37,280 nt of DNA, taken from assembly GCA_035296965.1 (NCBI GenBank), contig DATGZX010000209.1, forward strand, positions 1-37,280, in the 5' to 3' direction. The notes beneath the pieces were generated by a model. The model made no database searches. It was given only the letters and a program-made list of their open reading frames with translations, and had not been told where the DNA came from. The translations under genes and the position numbers were made by a program. This document shows, one piece after another, positions 8,878 to 16,629 of the stretch; within the stretch, counting starts at the first letter, position 1, and the number at the start of each line of letters is the position of its first letter. The DNA is from DATGZX01 sp035296965 (GTDB taxonomy: Bacteria > Planctomycetota > Planctomycetia > Gemmatales > Gemmataceae).

Positions 8878-9107
8878 GATGAGGGTGCCTCGTTGACATG
8901 CACAGGGACTGTCTCGAGCCCGACCTTGAGGGCGGCCTTGTACCTGGTATGTCCGACGATGATGACGCCGTCTTCGCCCACTACGATCGGCTGGCGAAAA
9001 CCAAATTCGCGGATCGAGGCGGCAACGGCATCCACGGCTTCGTCGTTAAGCCTGGGGTTGTTTTCGTAAGTGCGGATGGAATTGATCGGACGCATTTCGA
9101 CGTCCAT
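8874..9107 (-). CDS. Short ParB-like nuclease domain protein
   Basis: The 77-residue protein is a stand-alone ParB N-terminal-like domain: RPINSIRTYENNPRLNDEAV at 6-25, IREFGFRQPIVV (32-43) and the GHTRYKAA box at 52-59. These small proteins often sit upstream of terminases in phages, and some are CTP-binding or nuclease-like, but the role here is unknown. The start at 9107 has GAGG about 8 bases upstream; an in-frame start at 9155 adds residues outside the domain. It is the first gene of the four-gene packaging operon and the second ParB-like domain in it. Confidence 0.85.
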   Translation of the reverse strand: MDVEMRPINSIRTYENNPRLNDEAVDAVAASIREFGFRQPIVVGEDGVIIVGHTRYKAALKVGLETVPVHVNEAPSS

Positions 9108-9163
9108 GTCTGGGCCCTCTTCGTTCCGAGGTTGCTTCCCTGTCCGTTCCGGCAAACGTCATG

Positions 9164-9183
9164 GGGGGCTCCGAAAAGCCCCC
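9164..9183. repeat. Short perfect hairpin upstream of the packaging operon
   Basis: GGGGGCT at 9164-9170 pairs with AGCCCCC at 9177-9183 around a six-base loop. It lies 57 bases upstream of the ParB-like start, in the presumed 5' leader of the minus-strand operon. It lacks a T-run, so it is not a typical terminator. It could be an operator or a leader structure. Confidence 0.5.
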
Positions 9184-9211
9184 GCGTGACGACATCCTTG
9201 GCGAGCCAAAC

Positions 9212-9248
9212 AAAAAAGGCCGTACGGGTAGTATGGCCCCATACGGCC
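9212..9248 (-). terminator. Intrinsic terminator on the minus strand
   Basis: On the minus strand GGCCGTA (9248-9242) pairs with TACGGCC (9224-9218), with a short GGG/CCC inner stem, and TTTTTT (9217-9212) follows at once. This is a good rho-independent terminator. No protein-coding gene on the minus strand is evident upstream of it between 9249 and 9980, so the transcript it ends is unexplained. Confidence 0.7.
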
Positions 9249-9756
9249 TCCATATTGGCTGGTGTCACCGGCAGCGATCGGCCGATCAGCCGCTGATGTC
9301 GCCCAAGACTTGAAAGTGATTATAAATAATCTGCTTGAAGGAAAGCAAGTAACAACGCCCAACGTTTGAGCGTTTGACTTCCAACTGAGTCCAAGTAAGC
9401 GCGGCTCCTCCCTGGCGGCGCTAAGCTGGCGGCGCCCAGTTCGTGGCGATGCATAGTTCAAGCAACGCGGCTGTCTTACCATGGTTCCTCTGTGGGTGGA
9501 TGATTTGGCGTCTGCATTCTCATAACCGGAATGCCTTTTTGCCCTTCCGAGTGCAAAGAGCCTTTGCTAAACGCTGGCAATCTCGGATAGCGGGATGTAG
9601 ACTCAAAACACGCCCAGTGGGGTGACGGCAACCGTAGTGAAGTCGCGTCGGAAAAGGAGACAAGGACACGGCATTATTGTGGCCGAGAGAGGGCCACGAC
9701 GACAATCCGATAGACGCGCGAGCGTCAAGAACTGCTTCCTCAAAAACGACCAACCT
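9249..9756. other. Non-coding stretch between packaging module and structured RNA
   Basis: About 500 bases hold no credible protein gene. Features seen are a perfect 12-bp palindrome GATCGGCCGATC at 9276-9287, an AT-rich patch ATTATAAATAATC near 9319-9331, and a small inverted pair AACGC/GCGTT at about 9354-9377. Longer open frames on the minus strand (9159-9482 and 9520-9981) have no family signature, and the second is antisense to the hairpin region. The AT-rich patch could belong to a promoter, but I cannot assign one. Confidence 0.4.
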
Positions 9757-9892
9757 GGGCCGAAAGGCCCTTGAGCTACAGAAGCAGCGCTTGGATCGCG
9801 CTCCCGAAAGGGAGCGTCGGCCAGGTGCTGTTCTGTAGCGCCCCTTGGTCGGGGCTTGAGGAGCAGCCTTGGTTTGGCGCTCCTCTTTTTTT
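9757..9892 (+). ncRNA. Candidate structured RNA: four consecutive hairpins ending in a terminator
   Basis: Four stems follow one another on the plus strand. Hairpin A is GGGCC-GAAA-GGCCC (9757-9770). Hairpin B is a long compound stem: GCTACAGAA (9775-9783) pairs with TTCTGTAGC (9831-9839), CAGC (9785-9788) with GCTG (9827-9830), and inside it CGCTCCC-GAAA-GGGAGCG (9799-9816). Hairpin C is GCCCC/GGGGC (9840-9855). Hairpin D is GAGGAGC/GCTCCTC (9858-9885) followed by seven T. Two GNRA tetraloops and the compensated long-range stem argue for a selected RNA. It could be a free small RNA or a terminating leader of the zinc-ribbon gene at 9981. I do not recognise it as a known family. Confidence 0.6.
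9858..9892 (+). terminator. Intrinsic terminator closing the structured RNA
   Basis: GAGGAGC at 9858-9864 pairs with GCTCCTC at 9879-9885 around a 14-base loop, followed by TTTTTTT at 9886-9892. It lies 88 bases before the next start codon, so it either ends an independent small transcript or works as an attenuator. Confidence 0.75.
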
Positions 9893-9980
9893 GCGCCTAT
9901 CCAACGGAGACTCACTGGAACGAGCAAGGATTTCGTTGCGAGGCTTTGAGACCTTTGTATCACCGCTAGGAGTTGTTGCA

Positions 9981-10643
9981 ATGCGCGCCCAGACGAAAGT
10001 GTGGCACTGTCCTCACTGCTTCCAGAAGCACCTTATCCGCCCCATGTCCTTCGGCACGATGAAGCGTTGCCAGAACTGCGGTCGGAAGTCCAAAGTAGGA
10101 CCGCCTTGCGGCTGTGTCACAAGCATCGCCGGCCTCGGGGCCGTTCTTTTCACGCTGGCAGTCCTCACATGCAGCGGGACTACTTGCCTATCTCTGTTCC
10201 AACGTAACCCCCGATCAGCGCCGCCGACGAATCAGGCCCCTCTGAACGGAGACCAGCATCCTCCGTCAAATTCGCCAGCAGCTCCGTCAGTTCTACAGAT
10301 GCCTGCAGGGCCCTCCCTTGAAGGTCTGGAAATGAAAGAGCGAGCGGGGGCTGAAGCAAAGGCCAATACGGAGAGAGAGCGCACGGCTCGCGAAGGCGAA
10401 GTGAAGAGAAAGGCGGAACAAGAGAAACACGAACAGGCCGAGCGTCGTGAACAAGACCGTCGCGAACAAGCGGCCAGTATCAAACTGGAATTGGCAAAAG
10501 CCCTTTACGAGGACAGCAAGAAAGCAAACTCCGCTCGCCTTTTGGGCAAGGTCAAGCAGAGACTTCGCGACATTATCCAGGAATATCCCAGCACACGGAC
10601 GGCAGAAGAGGCCAAGAAGCTTTTGGAAGAAATCGACAACTAA
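9981..10643 (+). CDS. Zinc-ribbon, single-TM, coiled-coil protein (first of a tandem pair)
   Basis: The 220-residue protein has an N-terminal zinc ribbon (C10-x2-C13 and C30-x2-C33, with an extra CGC at 43-45) and one membrane helix (about 49-69). A proline-rich linker follows, then a highly charged coiled coil rich in E, K and R (about 108-170). The C-terminus carries a tol-pal/TPR-like helical pair (KVKQRLRDIIQEYPSTRTAEEAKKLLEEI). The next gene has the same order of parts, so the two probably arose by duplication and may interact. The start at 9981 is fixed by AGGAG at 9968-9972, eight bases upstream. The zinc ribbon is presumably cytoplasmic. The function is unknown, and the gene lies just after the structured RNA. 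Confidence 0.75.
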   Translation: MRAQTKVWHCPHCFQKHLIRPMSFGTMKRCQNCGRKSKVGPPCGCVTSIAGLGAVLFTLAVLTCSGTTCLSLFQRNPRSAPPTNQAPLNGDQHPPSNSPAAPSVLQMPAGPSLEGLEMKERAGAEAKANTERERTAREGEVKRKAEQEKHEQAERREQDRREQAASIKLELAKALYEDSKKANSARLLGKVKQRLRDIIQEYPSTRTAEEAKKLLEEIDN

Positions 10644-10655
10644 CGGAGGTCTCCT

Positions 10656-12191
10656 ATGCCCATCGTTGTCACCTGCCCTAGGTGCAAAACAAGGTTGCGC
10701 GCTCTCGATAACACAACCGGGCAGCGCGTCAAGTGCCCGAAGTGCGGCGAGTCGTTCGCTGTTGCAGCGACTACCAATCCGACCGTGAATCCGGTTTCTT
10801 GGTATCGGACCAGCATTGGGATTGCCGGGATTTTCATTGGGTTGGCGGTTCTGATCGGTGGGATGATTATCTTCTCGCTGGGTCTTCACACACGCAATGA
10901 ATCTGCCAGGGCCCAGGCCGAGGAACGAGCAAGGCTTGATGCCGAGAAAGCCAACCAAGCAGCCGAATCGCAGGCGAAGGAAGAACAACGCCGGCAGGAA
11001 GAAGCGGCGATAGCGAATCGCCAAAGAGAAAAAGCCGCTGCCGAGGAATCTGAAAAACTCAAGCAAGAAGCCGCAGCCAAAGCAGCAAAACAAGAAGCCG
11101 AGAGGCTCGCTGCCAAACAACTCGAGGAGAAAGAGCGGGAGGAAGCCAGGAAATACGGCTCCCGTTCCGACGCGGACGATTTTGCCCAACAATTCGTCAA
11201 GCGACTATTGCGCTACCCTGACAAGGCCGAATTCTCCTGGCTGGGGATGGATAGGGACTGCGAGCATGACAAAGATCATTGGATCTGCATGGGAAGCGTC
11301 AAGACCACCAACAGTTTCGGCGTGACGGAAAACATGAAGTACACCGTCAGTCTTCAGTACCACGAAAACAATTGGTACGAAATTCGAACGGTCCTCAAAA
11401 ACGAAGGCGGTCAAGTTGTCGCGACGAAGGGGGATGGACAGTGGAAGACATTCAATCAAGCACGCGGCATCAGCGCGATCCCGCCAGAGCAACTAGCCGT
11501 GATTCAGCAACAAGTTGTCTCGCCCACAGCGCAGACCATCATCATGTACACGCCTCAGAGAATTATTGATCGGCTTCGTCAGGAGGCTGAGGAGAAGAGG
11601 AGCACAAATCCTGCATTGGCAAAGAGGAATCTAATTGCGATCGAGAGATCAGAGATCATGAATAGGCTCAGCGCCTCTGAGAGGGATCTCATAAGATTAC
11701 TTTTCGACAAGGAGGAGAACTGGAAACGCATCAACACCTTCCGGGGGGCCCTTCCCATTTCTCCGGCGATGGGCGGAGACCCCTTCGCAATCAGTGCCAG
11801 CCGCAACCAAATAAAGAAGCAGACCACCAAGGAGACCGAATTACGAAAGACCATGTCGGTGGAAGAACAGAGGCGCGCAGAAAGAGTCGTCGACCTGTGG
11901 ATTGCTCTGCAGGGCGCAGCCACTAGGACCAACGGCTGGAGAGTCAAAGTTGAAAGGCACGCCGACTGGGATGCCGCGCGAAAGCCTTACGAGCTAAAGG
12001 CAGCCGAGAACAACAAAACAGCAAACTCGCCGGAAGAAGCCGCCAGGAAGAAACTCGATCTAGCCAAGGTTTTGATCAAAGATGGCAAAGATGACGCCGC
12101 CAAATTCAGGCTGCAGCAGATTCAAAAGGACTTCCCCGGCACCAAGGCCGCCAGTGAAGCGGGCAAACTGCTGGAGGAATTAGGTCCCTGA
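10656..12191 (+). CDS. MJ0042-like zinc-ribbon membrane protein with long coiled coil (second of the pair)
   Basis: The 511-residue protein starts with an MJ0042/zf-type ribbon (C7-x2-C10, C27-x2-C30), then has one TM helix (about 52-76) and an alanine/glutamate-rich coiled coil (82-165). A compact alpha/beta domain covers about 166-260 (DDFAQQFVKRLLRYPDKAEF, GSVKTTNSFGVTENMKYTVS). A largely helical middle follows, and a C-terminal tol-pal/TPR-like unit (about 455-511) resembles the end of the preceding protein. GGAGG lies six bases before the ATG, only 12 bases after the first gene, so they form an operon. Ribbon-TM-coiled-coil proteins are frequent in planctomycetes, and no enzymatic motif is present. 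A sensing or scaffold role is only a guess. Confidence 0.8.
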   Translation: MPIVVTCPRCKTRLRALDNTTGQRVKCPKCGESFAVAATTNPTVNPVSWYRTSIGIAGIFIGLAVLIGGMIIFSLGLHTRNESARAQAEERARLDAEKANQAAESQAKEEQRRQEEAAIANRQREKAAAEESEKLKQEAAAKAAKQEAERLAAKQLEEKEREEARKYGSRSDADDFAQQFVKRLLRYPDKAEFSWLGMDRDCEHDKDHWICMGSVKTTNSFGVTENMKYTVSLQYHENNWYEIRTVLKNEGGQVVATKGDGQWKTFNQARGISAIPPEQLAVIQQQVVSPTAQTIIMYTPQRIIDRLRQEAEEKRSTNPALAKRNLIAIERSEIMNRLSASERDLIRLLFDKEENWKRINTFRGALPISPAMGGDPFAISASRNQIKKQTTKETELRKTMSVEEQRRAERVVDLWIALQGAATRTNGWRVKVERHADWDAARKPYELKAAENNKTANSPEEAARKKLDLAKVLIKDGKDDAAKFRLQQIQKDFPGTKAASEAGKLLEELGP

Positions 12192-12676
12192 TGCGGCGGA
12201 TTCGCGGCGACTGAGATCAATTGGATCAGTCGGGCTCTTGGATTTTCTTTTCCAGTGCGTTTTCCCGTTGCTGAAGGGTCAAAGATACTGAAGACGACGG
12301 AACTCCAACCCGGGACCTACGGATTCAAAGTCTTCCAAAGAGACTCCCACGCACCCGCAAGGACTACAATTTCCCTGGGAAAAGCCAGAGGAGAACGGGT
12401 CCTTGCGGGTGTGCCTGGACCCCGGTATTGTGTAATGGCTGTGTAAAGGCATCACAGAGGAGTGCATAAGTAACAATAGGAGCCAACCGTGCGGAAGCAG
12501 TGAGCTTTTGCCAACCGCCTCCCCTGTACCATCACCAAATCTTCGCGCCGGACACGAGGACATGGCGCAAATGGGTGCAGCCCGCCGGCTTATAATGGAA
12601 ACGGGTGAACTCGCGGGATTTGCACGGCGGAGGAGATGGTTGCCCCGGGGGGCCCGGCGCTCATAGAGGAATACCA
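12192..12676. other. Intergenic region without a gene, carrying one inverted repeat
   Basis: The 485 bases between the zinc-ribbon operon and the four-TM gene hold no credible coding sequence. A 63-codon open frame at 12255-12446 has no ribosome-binding site and no signature. The main feature is a 13-bp perfect inverted repeat at 12352-12411. A small pair ATCAATTGGAT lies near 12215. Confidence 0.45.
12352..12411. repeat. 13-bp inverted repeat with 34-base loop
   Basis: CACCCGCAAGGAC (12352-12364) and GTCCTTGCGGGTG (12399-12411) are perfect complements. The arm and loop sizes resemble the palindromic repeats at 32752-32967, but the sequence differs. It may be a REP-like element or a transcription stop without a T-run. 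Confidence 0.6.
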
Positions 12677-13399
12677 ATGGGTGATAAGCTTAGCATTTAC
12701 GATCTACTTGCAACGCTCGTGCCCGGCACCCTAGTTGTTGGCCTGCTCGCCATTGCGATGCCCTGCCTCGCCGCTCACTTCAAGAGCCTCTCGTTGCCGG
12801 ACGTCTTCGCGGGAGTCGTCCTGACCGCCGTGGCGATCTTCGCGGGAAACGTAATTCAGGCCGTCGGGAGCCTAATCGACCCGCTCCTGAACTGGACCTG
12901 GATCGGCACTTGGCGAAGGTTCCCCTCGGAGCTAGCGCTGGAAAACGGACTCGGCGATCGTTACCTCCCCAAGGAAGCCGCGGATCGGATACGCGAAAAG
13001 CTGACTGCCACCGTCAAGGAAGGTACGGGCAACCGCTCGCTGTTCCTCTATGCCATGCAGCAAGCCGAAGGCGCCAGTAGCCAGCGAGTTAGCACGTTCA
13101 ACGGCCTGGTTGCCTACCACCGGGCGCTCTTGATCGCGACCTTCGCGGGCGTGGTGGTAGTGGTCGTGGGGATGTGTGGGTGGATCACGGTGCCTTGGTC
13201 GCGGGCGGTAAGCTGGGTCCTACTCGTTATCACGGTCGTCCTGCTGTTGCTGTTCTGGTACAGGACAAAACAGAGGTCATTTTACTATGTCCGCGAAGTT
13301 CTCCTCACCGCTGAGCGGGTGATCGATGCGAGGCCTGCTGCGGCTGGCCAGCAGGCCCCACATCAGCCTGCCGGTGTTGAGCTACCGCTGGGCAGCTGA
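12677..13399 (+). CDS. Four-TM membrane protein with cytoplasmic middle domain
   Basis: The 240-residue protein has two N-terminal membrane helices (about 9-32 and 42-62), a charged middle part of about 80 residues (70-148: RRFPSELALENGLGDRYLPK, REKLTATVKEG) and two C-terminal helices (about 150-170 and 178-197), then a soluble tail. The N-terminus YDLLATLVPGTLVVG resembles membrane partners seen in bacterial defence and conflict islands, but I cannot name a family. The ATG at 12677 is preferred (AGAGGA about 8 bases upstream) over an upstream start at 12605. The next gene, an MBL hydrolase, begins 62 bases later on the same strand, so the two probably work together. Confidence 0.7.
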   Translation: MGDKLSIYDLLATLVPGTLVVGLLAIAMPCLAAHFKSLSLPDVFAGVVLTAVAIFAGNVIQAVGSLIDPLLNWTWIGTWRRFPSELALENGLGDRYLPKEAADRIREKLTATVKEGTGNRSLFLYAMQQAEGASSQRVSTFNGLVAYHRALLIATFAGVVVVVVGMCGWITVPWSRAVSWVLLVITVVLLLLFWYRTKQRSFYYVREVLLTAERVIDARPAAAGQQAPHQPAGVELPLGS

Positions 13400-13461
13400 G
13401 TCCAGGGATCGGATCGGGTAACAACATTTGTAAAAACTCGCCACGTGCGCAGGAACTTGCC

Positions 13462-14424
13462 ATGAAAAGAAATCTCTTGGAAAAGTTGACACGGTTTCGA
13501 GCCTACCAGCTTGGCAACCCGGGTTCCTCGTTCTCCTATTTCGATGGAACGAGATTTACGCTTTTGGAGGCTCGTCTGACCGATTTGAGCCGCCCGCGGA
13601 TCGACAAAGAGCTAGAGATCTGCGGTGCTTCTCGTGTCGACTGCCTGCACATAACAAGTTGGGACACTGATCACTGCGCAGTAAGCGACCTGGAGGACAT
13701 CCTGGAGCGGTACTTTCCACACAAGATCGAGTGCCCCGGGTACCCGCCCGAGACGGAAACGGCCGAGGAGTGCTTCTTACTGATCCGCGGCTACAAAGCT
13801 CGCATGGCGGCTGCCGGAGTGGCGACGTCAGTTCAGCTCATCGACCCCGGGTACGTCAACTCGTTGCACCCCGCCGAGACCCTGGCTTATCGGAATATCA
13901 TTTACCACCCGAAATATTTGTCCAAGAAATCCAACGACAATTCGACGGTCAAGCTCTTCCGCTCCGGCAGCTTCAACGTCGCCAGCCTAGGGGACGTTGA
14001 AGACAACATGGTCAGCGCGCGGCTCAGTAATTGCTCGGTATTCACCAGCGAGGTAGACGCGATGATCCTCGCCCACCACGGCGCCGACAACGGCTTCACC
14101 ACCAACAGGTTCATGAGGGCAGTGCGGCCGACGCTAGCGATATGCTCCTCCGACTACGACAACCGATACGACCATCCCCGCGAGAAGATCCGCGATCTGC
14201 TCGACAAGTACGACATTCCCTTATTCACCACGAAGACAGGAGACGTGGCGCTCCAGTCTCTAGCCCCGCACACGCACGTTTACAGGTTGATTAACCTCAA
14301 GGCCGACTCGACGGAGAGGTCGAGCGAGCGCGAATTCAACTCCAAAAAGTCGGCCAAGCTGAGGCACAACTTGGACACGGTGCGGAATCGGTATTCGCCG
14401 GCCAGAAGGGCTTTCCCCCGATAG
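13462..14424 (+). CDS. ComEC/Rec2-like metallo-beta-lactamase-fold hydrolase, soluble
   Basis: The 320-residue protein carries a complete stand-alone MBL domain without the ComEC channel. Metal-site residues are visible: HITSWDTDHC (63-72, giving H63, D68, D70 and H71 in place of HxHxDH), NDNSTVKLF (158-166, as in the ComEC NNxSxVL strand), ASLGDVED (174-181, with Asp178), LAHHGADNGF (203-212) and YDHPR (236-240, with His238). Relatives act as nucleases or phosphodiesterases. The N-terminal FRAYQLGNPGSSFSYFDG strand pair is typical. A basic tail of about 50 residues (RSSEREFNSKKSAKLRHN) follows and may bind nucleic acid. It is paired with the four-TM gene upstream. The substrate is unknown. 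Confidence 0.8.
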   Translation: MKRNLLEKLTRFRAYQLGNPGSSFSYFDGTRFTLLEARLTDLSRPRIDKELEICGASRVDCLHITSWDTDHCAVSDLEDILERYFPHKIECPGYPPETETAEECFLLIRGYKARMAAAGVATSVQLIDPGYVNSLHPAETLAYRNIIYHPKYLSKKSNDNSTVKLFRSGSFNVASLGDVEDNMVSARLSNCSVFTSEVDAMILAHHGADNGFTTNRFMRAVRPTLAICSSDYDNRYDHPREKIRDLLDKYDIPLFTTKTGDVALQSLAPHTHVYRLINLKADSTERSSEREFNSKKSAKLRHNLDTVRNRYSPARRAFPR

Positions 14425-14614
14425 CAGCACTAGGACGCGGTACATGTGGGTCACCATCGGGAAATGCCGCTTTGTTCTGTACTCTTTCATTGAGGGGCCG
14501 AAAAAAGCGACGCCGCAACTCCATTCGCCATTTCCGGTTCGGTCCCCACGTCAAAACCGCCAGCGTGGCCAAAGCGTGCCCGATTGTCGCAGAAAGGAAA
14601 ACCCTTTCCCAGCT

Positions 14615-15634
14615 TCAGTTTTCATGCTCGATAATTATAAGTGACTCCTGACCCTGGATTGAGATTACGCTCGGGCGAGGCGCACCTTGCCGACTTTTCT
14701 CCTTGGCCCTCTTCTGCGCTTGTTCGGCGGCTGATCGAAGCCTCGCGGGCAATGCCGTCTCCTCAGTGCACACGACAATCCCGGCGGCGACAGACAGTCG
14801 AGGATGTGGATCTTGCGGCCAAAGAACTTCGGCCATCAACTTCGTACAAGCAAGTCGAATGAAGGACACGGCGGTCCGCATATCATGCCCTGGCAATACG
14901 GCCAACACTTCGTCAGCTCCACCGCCGAGCCGGTAAGCTTCACCCCGTCCCCCAATTGCGGATGCGACGGAGTTGAAATATGCCTTTAGCGCCAGATCGC
15001 CGTCGTCGTGACTACGCGTGTTGTTGACTTCTTTGAGGCCGTTCATGTCTAGATACGCGACAGCAAGCGGGTATTCTTCCTGAGCATCCACAATGGCAAC
15101 CTGAAGATCCTGCTCCCAATGCCGCACATCCCAGAGAATCCCGAAAGGCTCACGCTCTCGTCCGGACCGAAGAGCTTGTTTCAGTTCGGATAGACGCACT
15201 CTTCCCCAATGCGTCAAGCGAAGTCCATCGGGGGGGCGACTTTCATATAGACTGCACAGCGCTCTTACCTTGGCATGGGCAGTCTCGCGGACGAGAGGCG
15301 TGTCGCCCGGTGCGCCAAATCGAGTAGCCATGTCGGCAGTGCCTTGCCGCTGAGAGATCTCTTTGGCTGACTCGTATGAAAACGCCGAGAGAAGGTCGCT
15401 CGAAACGAGGGCGACAAGTAGATCATGCCAAGCACCGGTGGGGACAGAAAGGAAAGGCATTCCGCCGTGCCGATCAGCCCAAGTTAAGAGCTTGAGTTCT
15501 TCGACTCTGGCGTCCCCGAACGGTTCGGGGAATCCAAAGGTGGACTTGGTATCGGCTACTCCACGCACGGAAAGTCTGTCAGTTACAATGCGTCTATGCG
15601 TTTGGACTACATCAGCGTTCTCGCTCGATTGCAT
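14615..15634 (-). CDS. Divergent GGDEF-domain protein
   Basis: The 339-residue protein has a GGDEF-like C-terminal domain (about 187-315). The metal-binding strand is AVAYLDMNGLKEVNN (191-205, Asp196) and the signature loop is YRLGGGADEVLAVLPG (234-249), where canonical GGDEF is expanded to GGGADEV. The N-terminal 170 residues have no TM, PAS or GAF signature. Part of them (PPDGLRLTHWGRVRLSELKQAL, 135-156) looks like a winged-helix or linker element. It may make cyclic di-GMP or another cyclic dinucleotide, or be inactive because of the altered loop. The ATG at 15634 has GGAGG six bases upstream. The gene converges on the MBL gene, with a 190-base gap. Confidence 0.75.
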   Translation of the reverse strand: MQSSENADVVQTHRRIVTDRLSVRGVADTKSTFGFPEPFGDARVEELKLLTWADRHGGMPFLSVPTGAWHDLLVALVSSDLLSAFSYESAKEISQRQGTADMATRFGAPGDTPLVRETAHAKVRALCSLYESRPPDGLRLTHWGRVRLSELKQALRSGREREPFGILWDVRHWEQDLQVAIVDAQEEYPLAVAYLDMNGLKEVNNTRSHDDGDLALKAYFNSVASAIGGRGEAYRLGGGADEVLAVLPGHDMRTAVSFIRLACTKLMAEVLWPQDPHPRLSVAAGIVVCTEETALPARLRSAAEQAQKRAKEKSRQGAPRPSVISIQGQESLIIIEHEN

Positions 15635-15876
15635 GGGGTCCTCCTGTAGTCCGTGTGCGAAGCCGCTAAGTGAGCGGGCGGCCTGCCCCGACCGAGTCAG
15701 CGGCGGGACCGAGACGCCTATTTTAACGCGGTATTGGAGAGGGGTGAAGCATAGAGGGAAGGTAAGTCGATCAAGTTCCGCGAGCCGACAGGCCAAGCAC
15801 TCAGGACTCACACGCGGCTGTAGGCGTAGGATTCCAGGATCATCGCAGAAGGCAGCCGCAATCTGCTACGCGTGAA

Positions 15877-16488
15877 CTATTTCCCGCGACCGGACAAGAT
15901 TACCTTTTGGACTGGTATGCATGCCTGTTTCGTTCCATCATCAGGATCTGACGGAACTGCGACCAACGTGAATTTCAAAACGTTCGGGTCCACCTTCCCG
16001 AGCTTGCGAAGGGTGGGGCTCAGATCCAGAAAGGCCGTCATTGGCTTCTCGTTTTCGCCCCGTTCGCCCGGACTAATGCTTCCCACATAGTGCGGATCTT
16101 TAATGGAGGTGCCACTCGTAGCATTTGGCAGATTTAAAAATACACGAACGCCCAATGCCGGGTTTGCCGGAAATGAGATTTCCTCAAGCGTGAGCCGCAA
16201 GCTTGGCGCCTCTCCGTCATTCGTAGTCGCCTGTTTGATCATACTTTGCAGGGCAGGCCGAGGTCGAATTGTCGCAGTCGACGGCTCAGACGTAGTCATT
16301 GGCTGTTTGGGTTTTCCCTCAGCTACCAAATCGTCATCATGTTCCGCCGAGGCAGAACTCGCCTGCTTGCTCAAGTCGCCCTGGCAGCCAGCCCAAACTT
16401 GATCTAGTCTTGAGGCCTGCCCTAGTCCTCCGACAAGGAGGACCGCACCAGCAACGACCTTCATTCTGCGGCTTCGCAGAGCTGTCAT
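15877..16488 (-). CDS. Exported protein sharing the tyrosinase C-terminal beta domain
   Basis: The 203-residue protein has an N-terminal hydrophobic segment (about 9-26) that is a signal peptide or anchor, a polar linker, and a C-terminal beta domain (about 96-203: LRLTLEEISFPANPALGVRV, NLPNATSGTSIKDPHYVGSI, TAFLDLSPTLRKL). The domain is clearly similar to the end of the neighbouring tyrosinase (DVRVFVNCPSVTRDTPVSDA, HFIGSF, SVFLDGLKTFRAL). It lies 141 bases downstream of that gene on the same strand. AGGAGG sits five bases before the ATG. In plant-type polyphenol oxidases the C-terminal domain shields the active site, so this extra copy may be a chaperone or regulator. That role is inference. 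Confidence 0.75.
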   Translation of the reverse strand: MTALRSRRMKVVAGAVLLVGGLGQASRLDQVWAGCQGDLSKQASSASAEHDDDLVAEGKPKQPMTTSEPSTATIRPRPALQSMIKQATTNDGEAPSLRLTLEEISFPANPALGVRVFLNLPNATSGTSIKDPHYVGSISPGERGENEKPMTAFLDLSPTLRKLGKVDPNVLKFTLVAVPSDPDDGTKQACIPVQKVILSGRGK

Positions 16489-16629
16489 ATGCGCCTCCTT
16501 GGTAATTCGGTACCGATCTCACCAAAGTTTAGGTTATTCCCAGCTCCGGCGTCGTACAAGCCCATACCATATCCGGCAGTTTCGCTCAATCGAGGTTCGC
16601 GGACCAGAAAAGCGGCATGGGAGGATTAT

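Noticed and set aside
9520..9981. Minus-strand open frame of 153 codons
   Set aside because: It runs through the hairpin series on the opposite strand, shows no protein family and is arginine-rich by composition.
10293..11192. Minus-strand open frame of 299 codons opposite the zinc-ribbon genes
   Set aside because: It is the antisense of coiled-coil coding sequence (GAA/AAG/GCC codons read back as phenylalanine and leucine) and has no ribosome-binding site.
14590..14606. Possible terminator GAAAGG/CCTTTC after the GGDEF gene
   Set aside because: The stem is only six AT-rich base pairs and no T-run follows on either strand.
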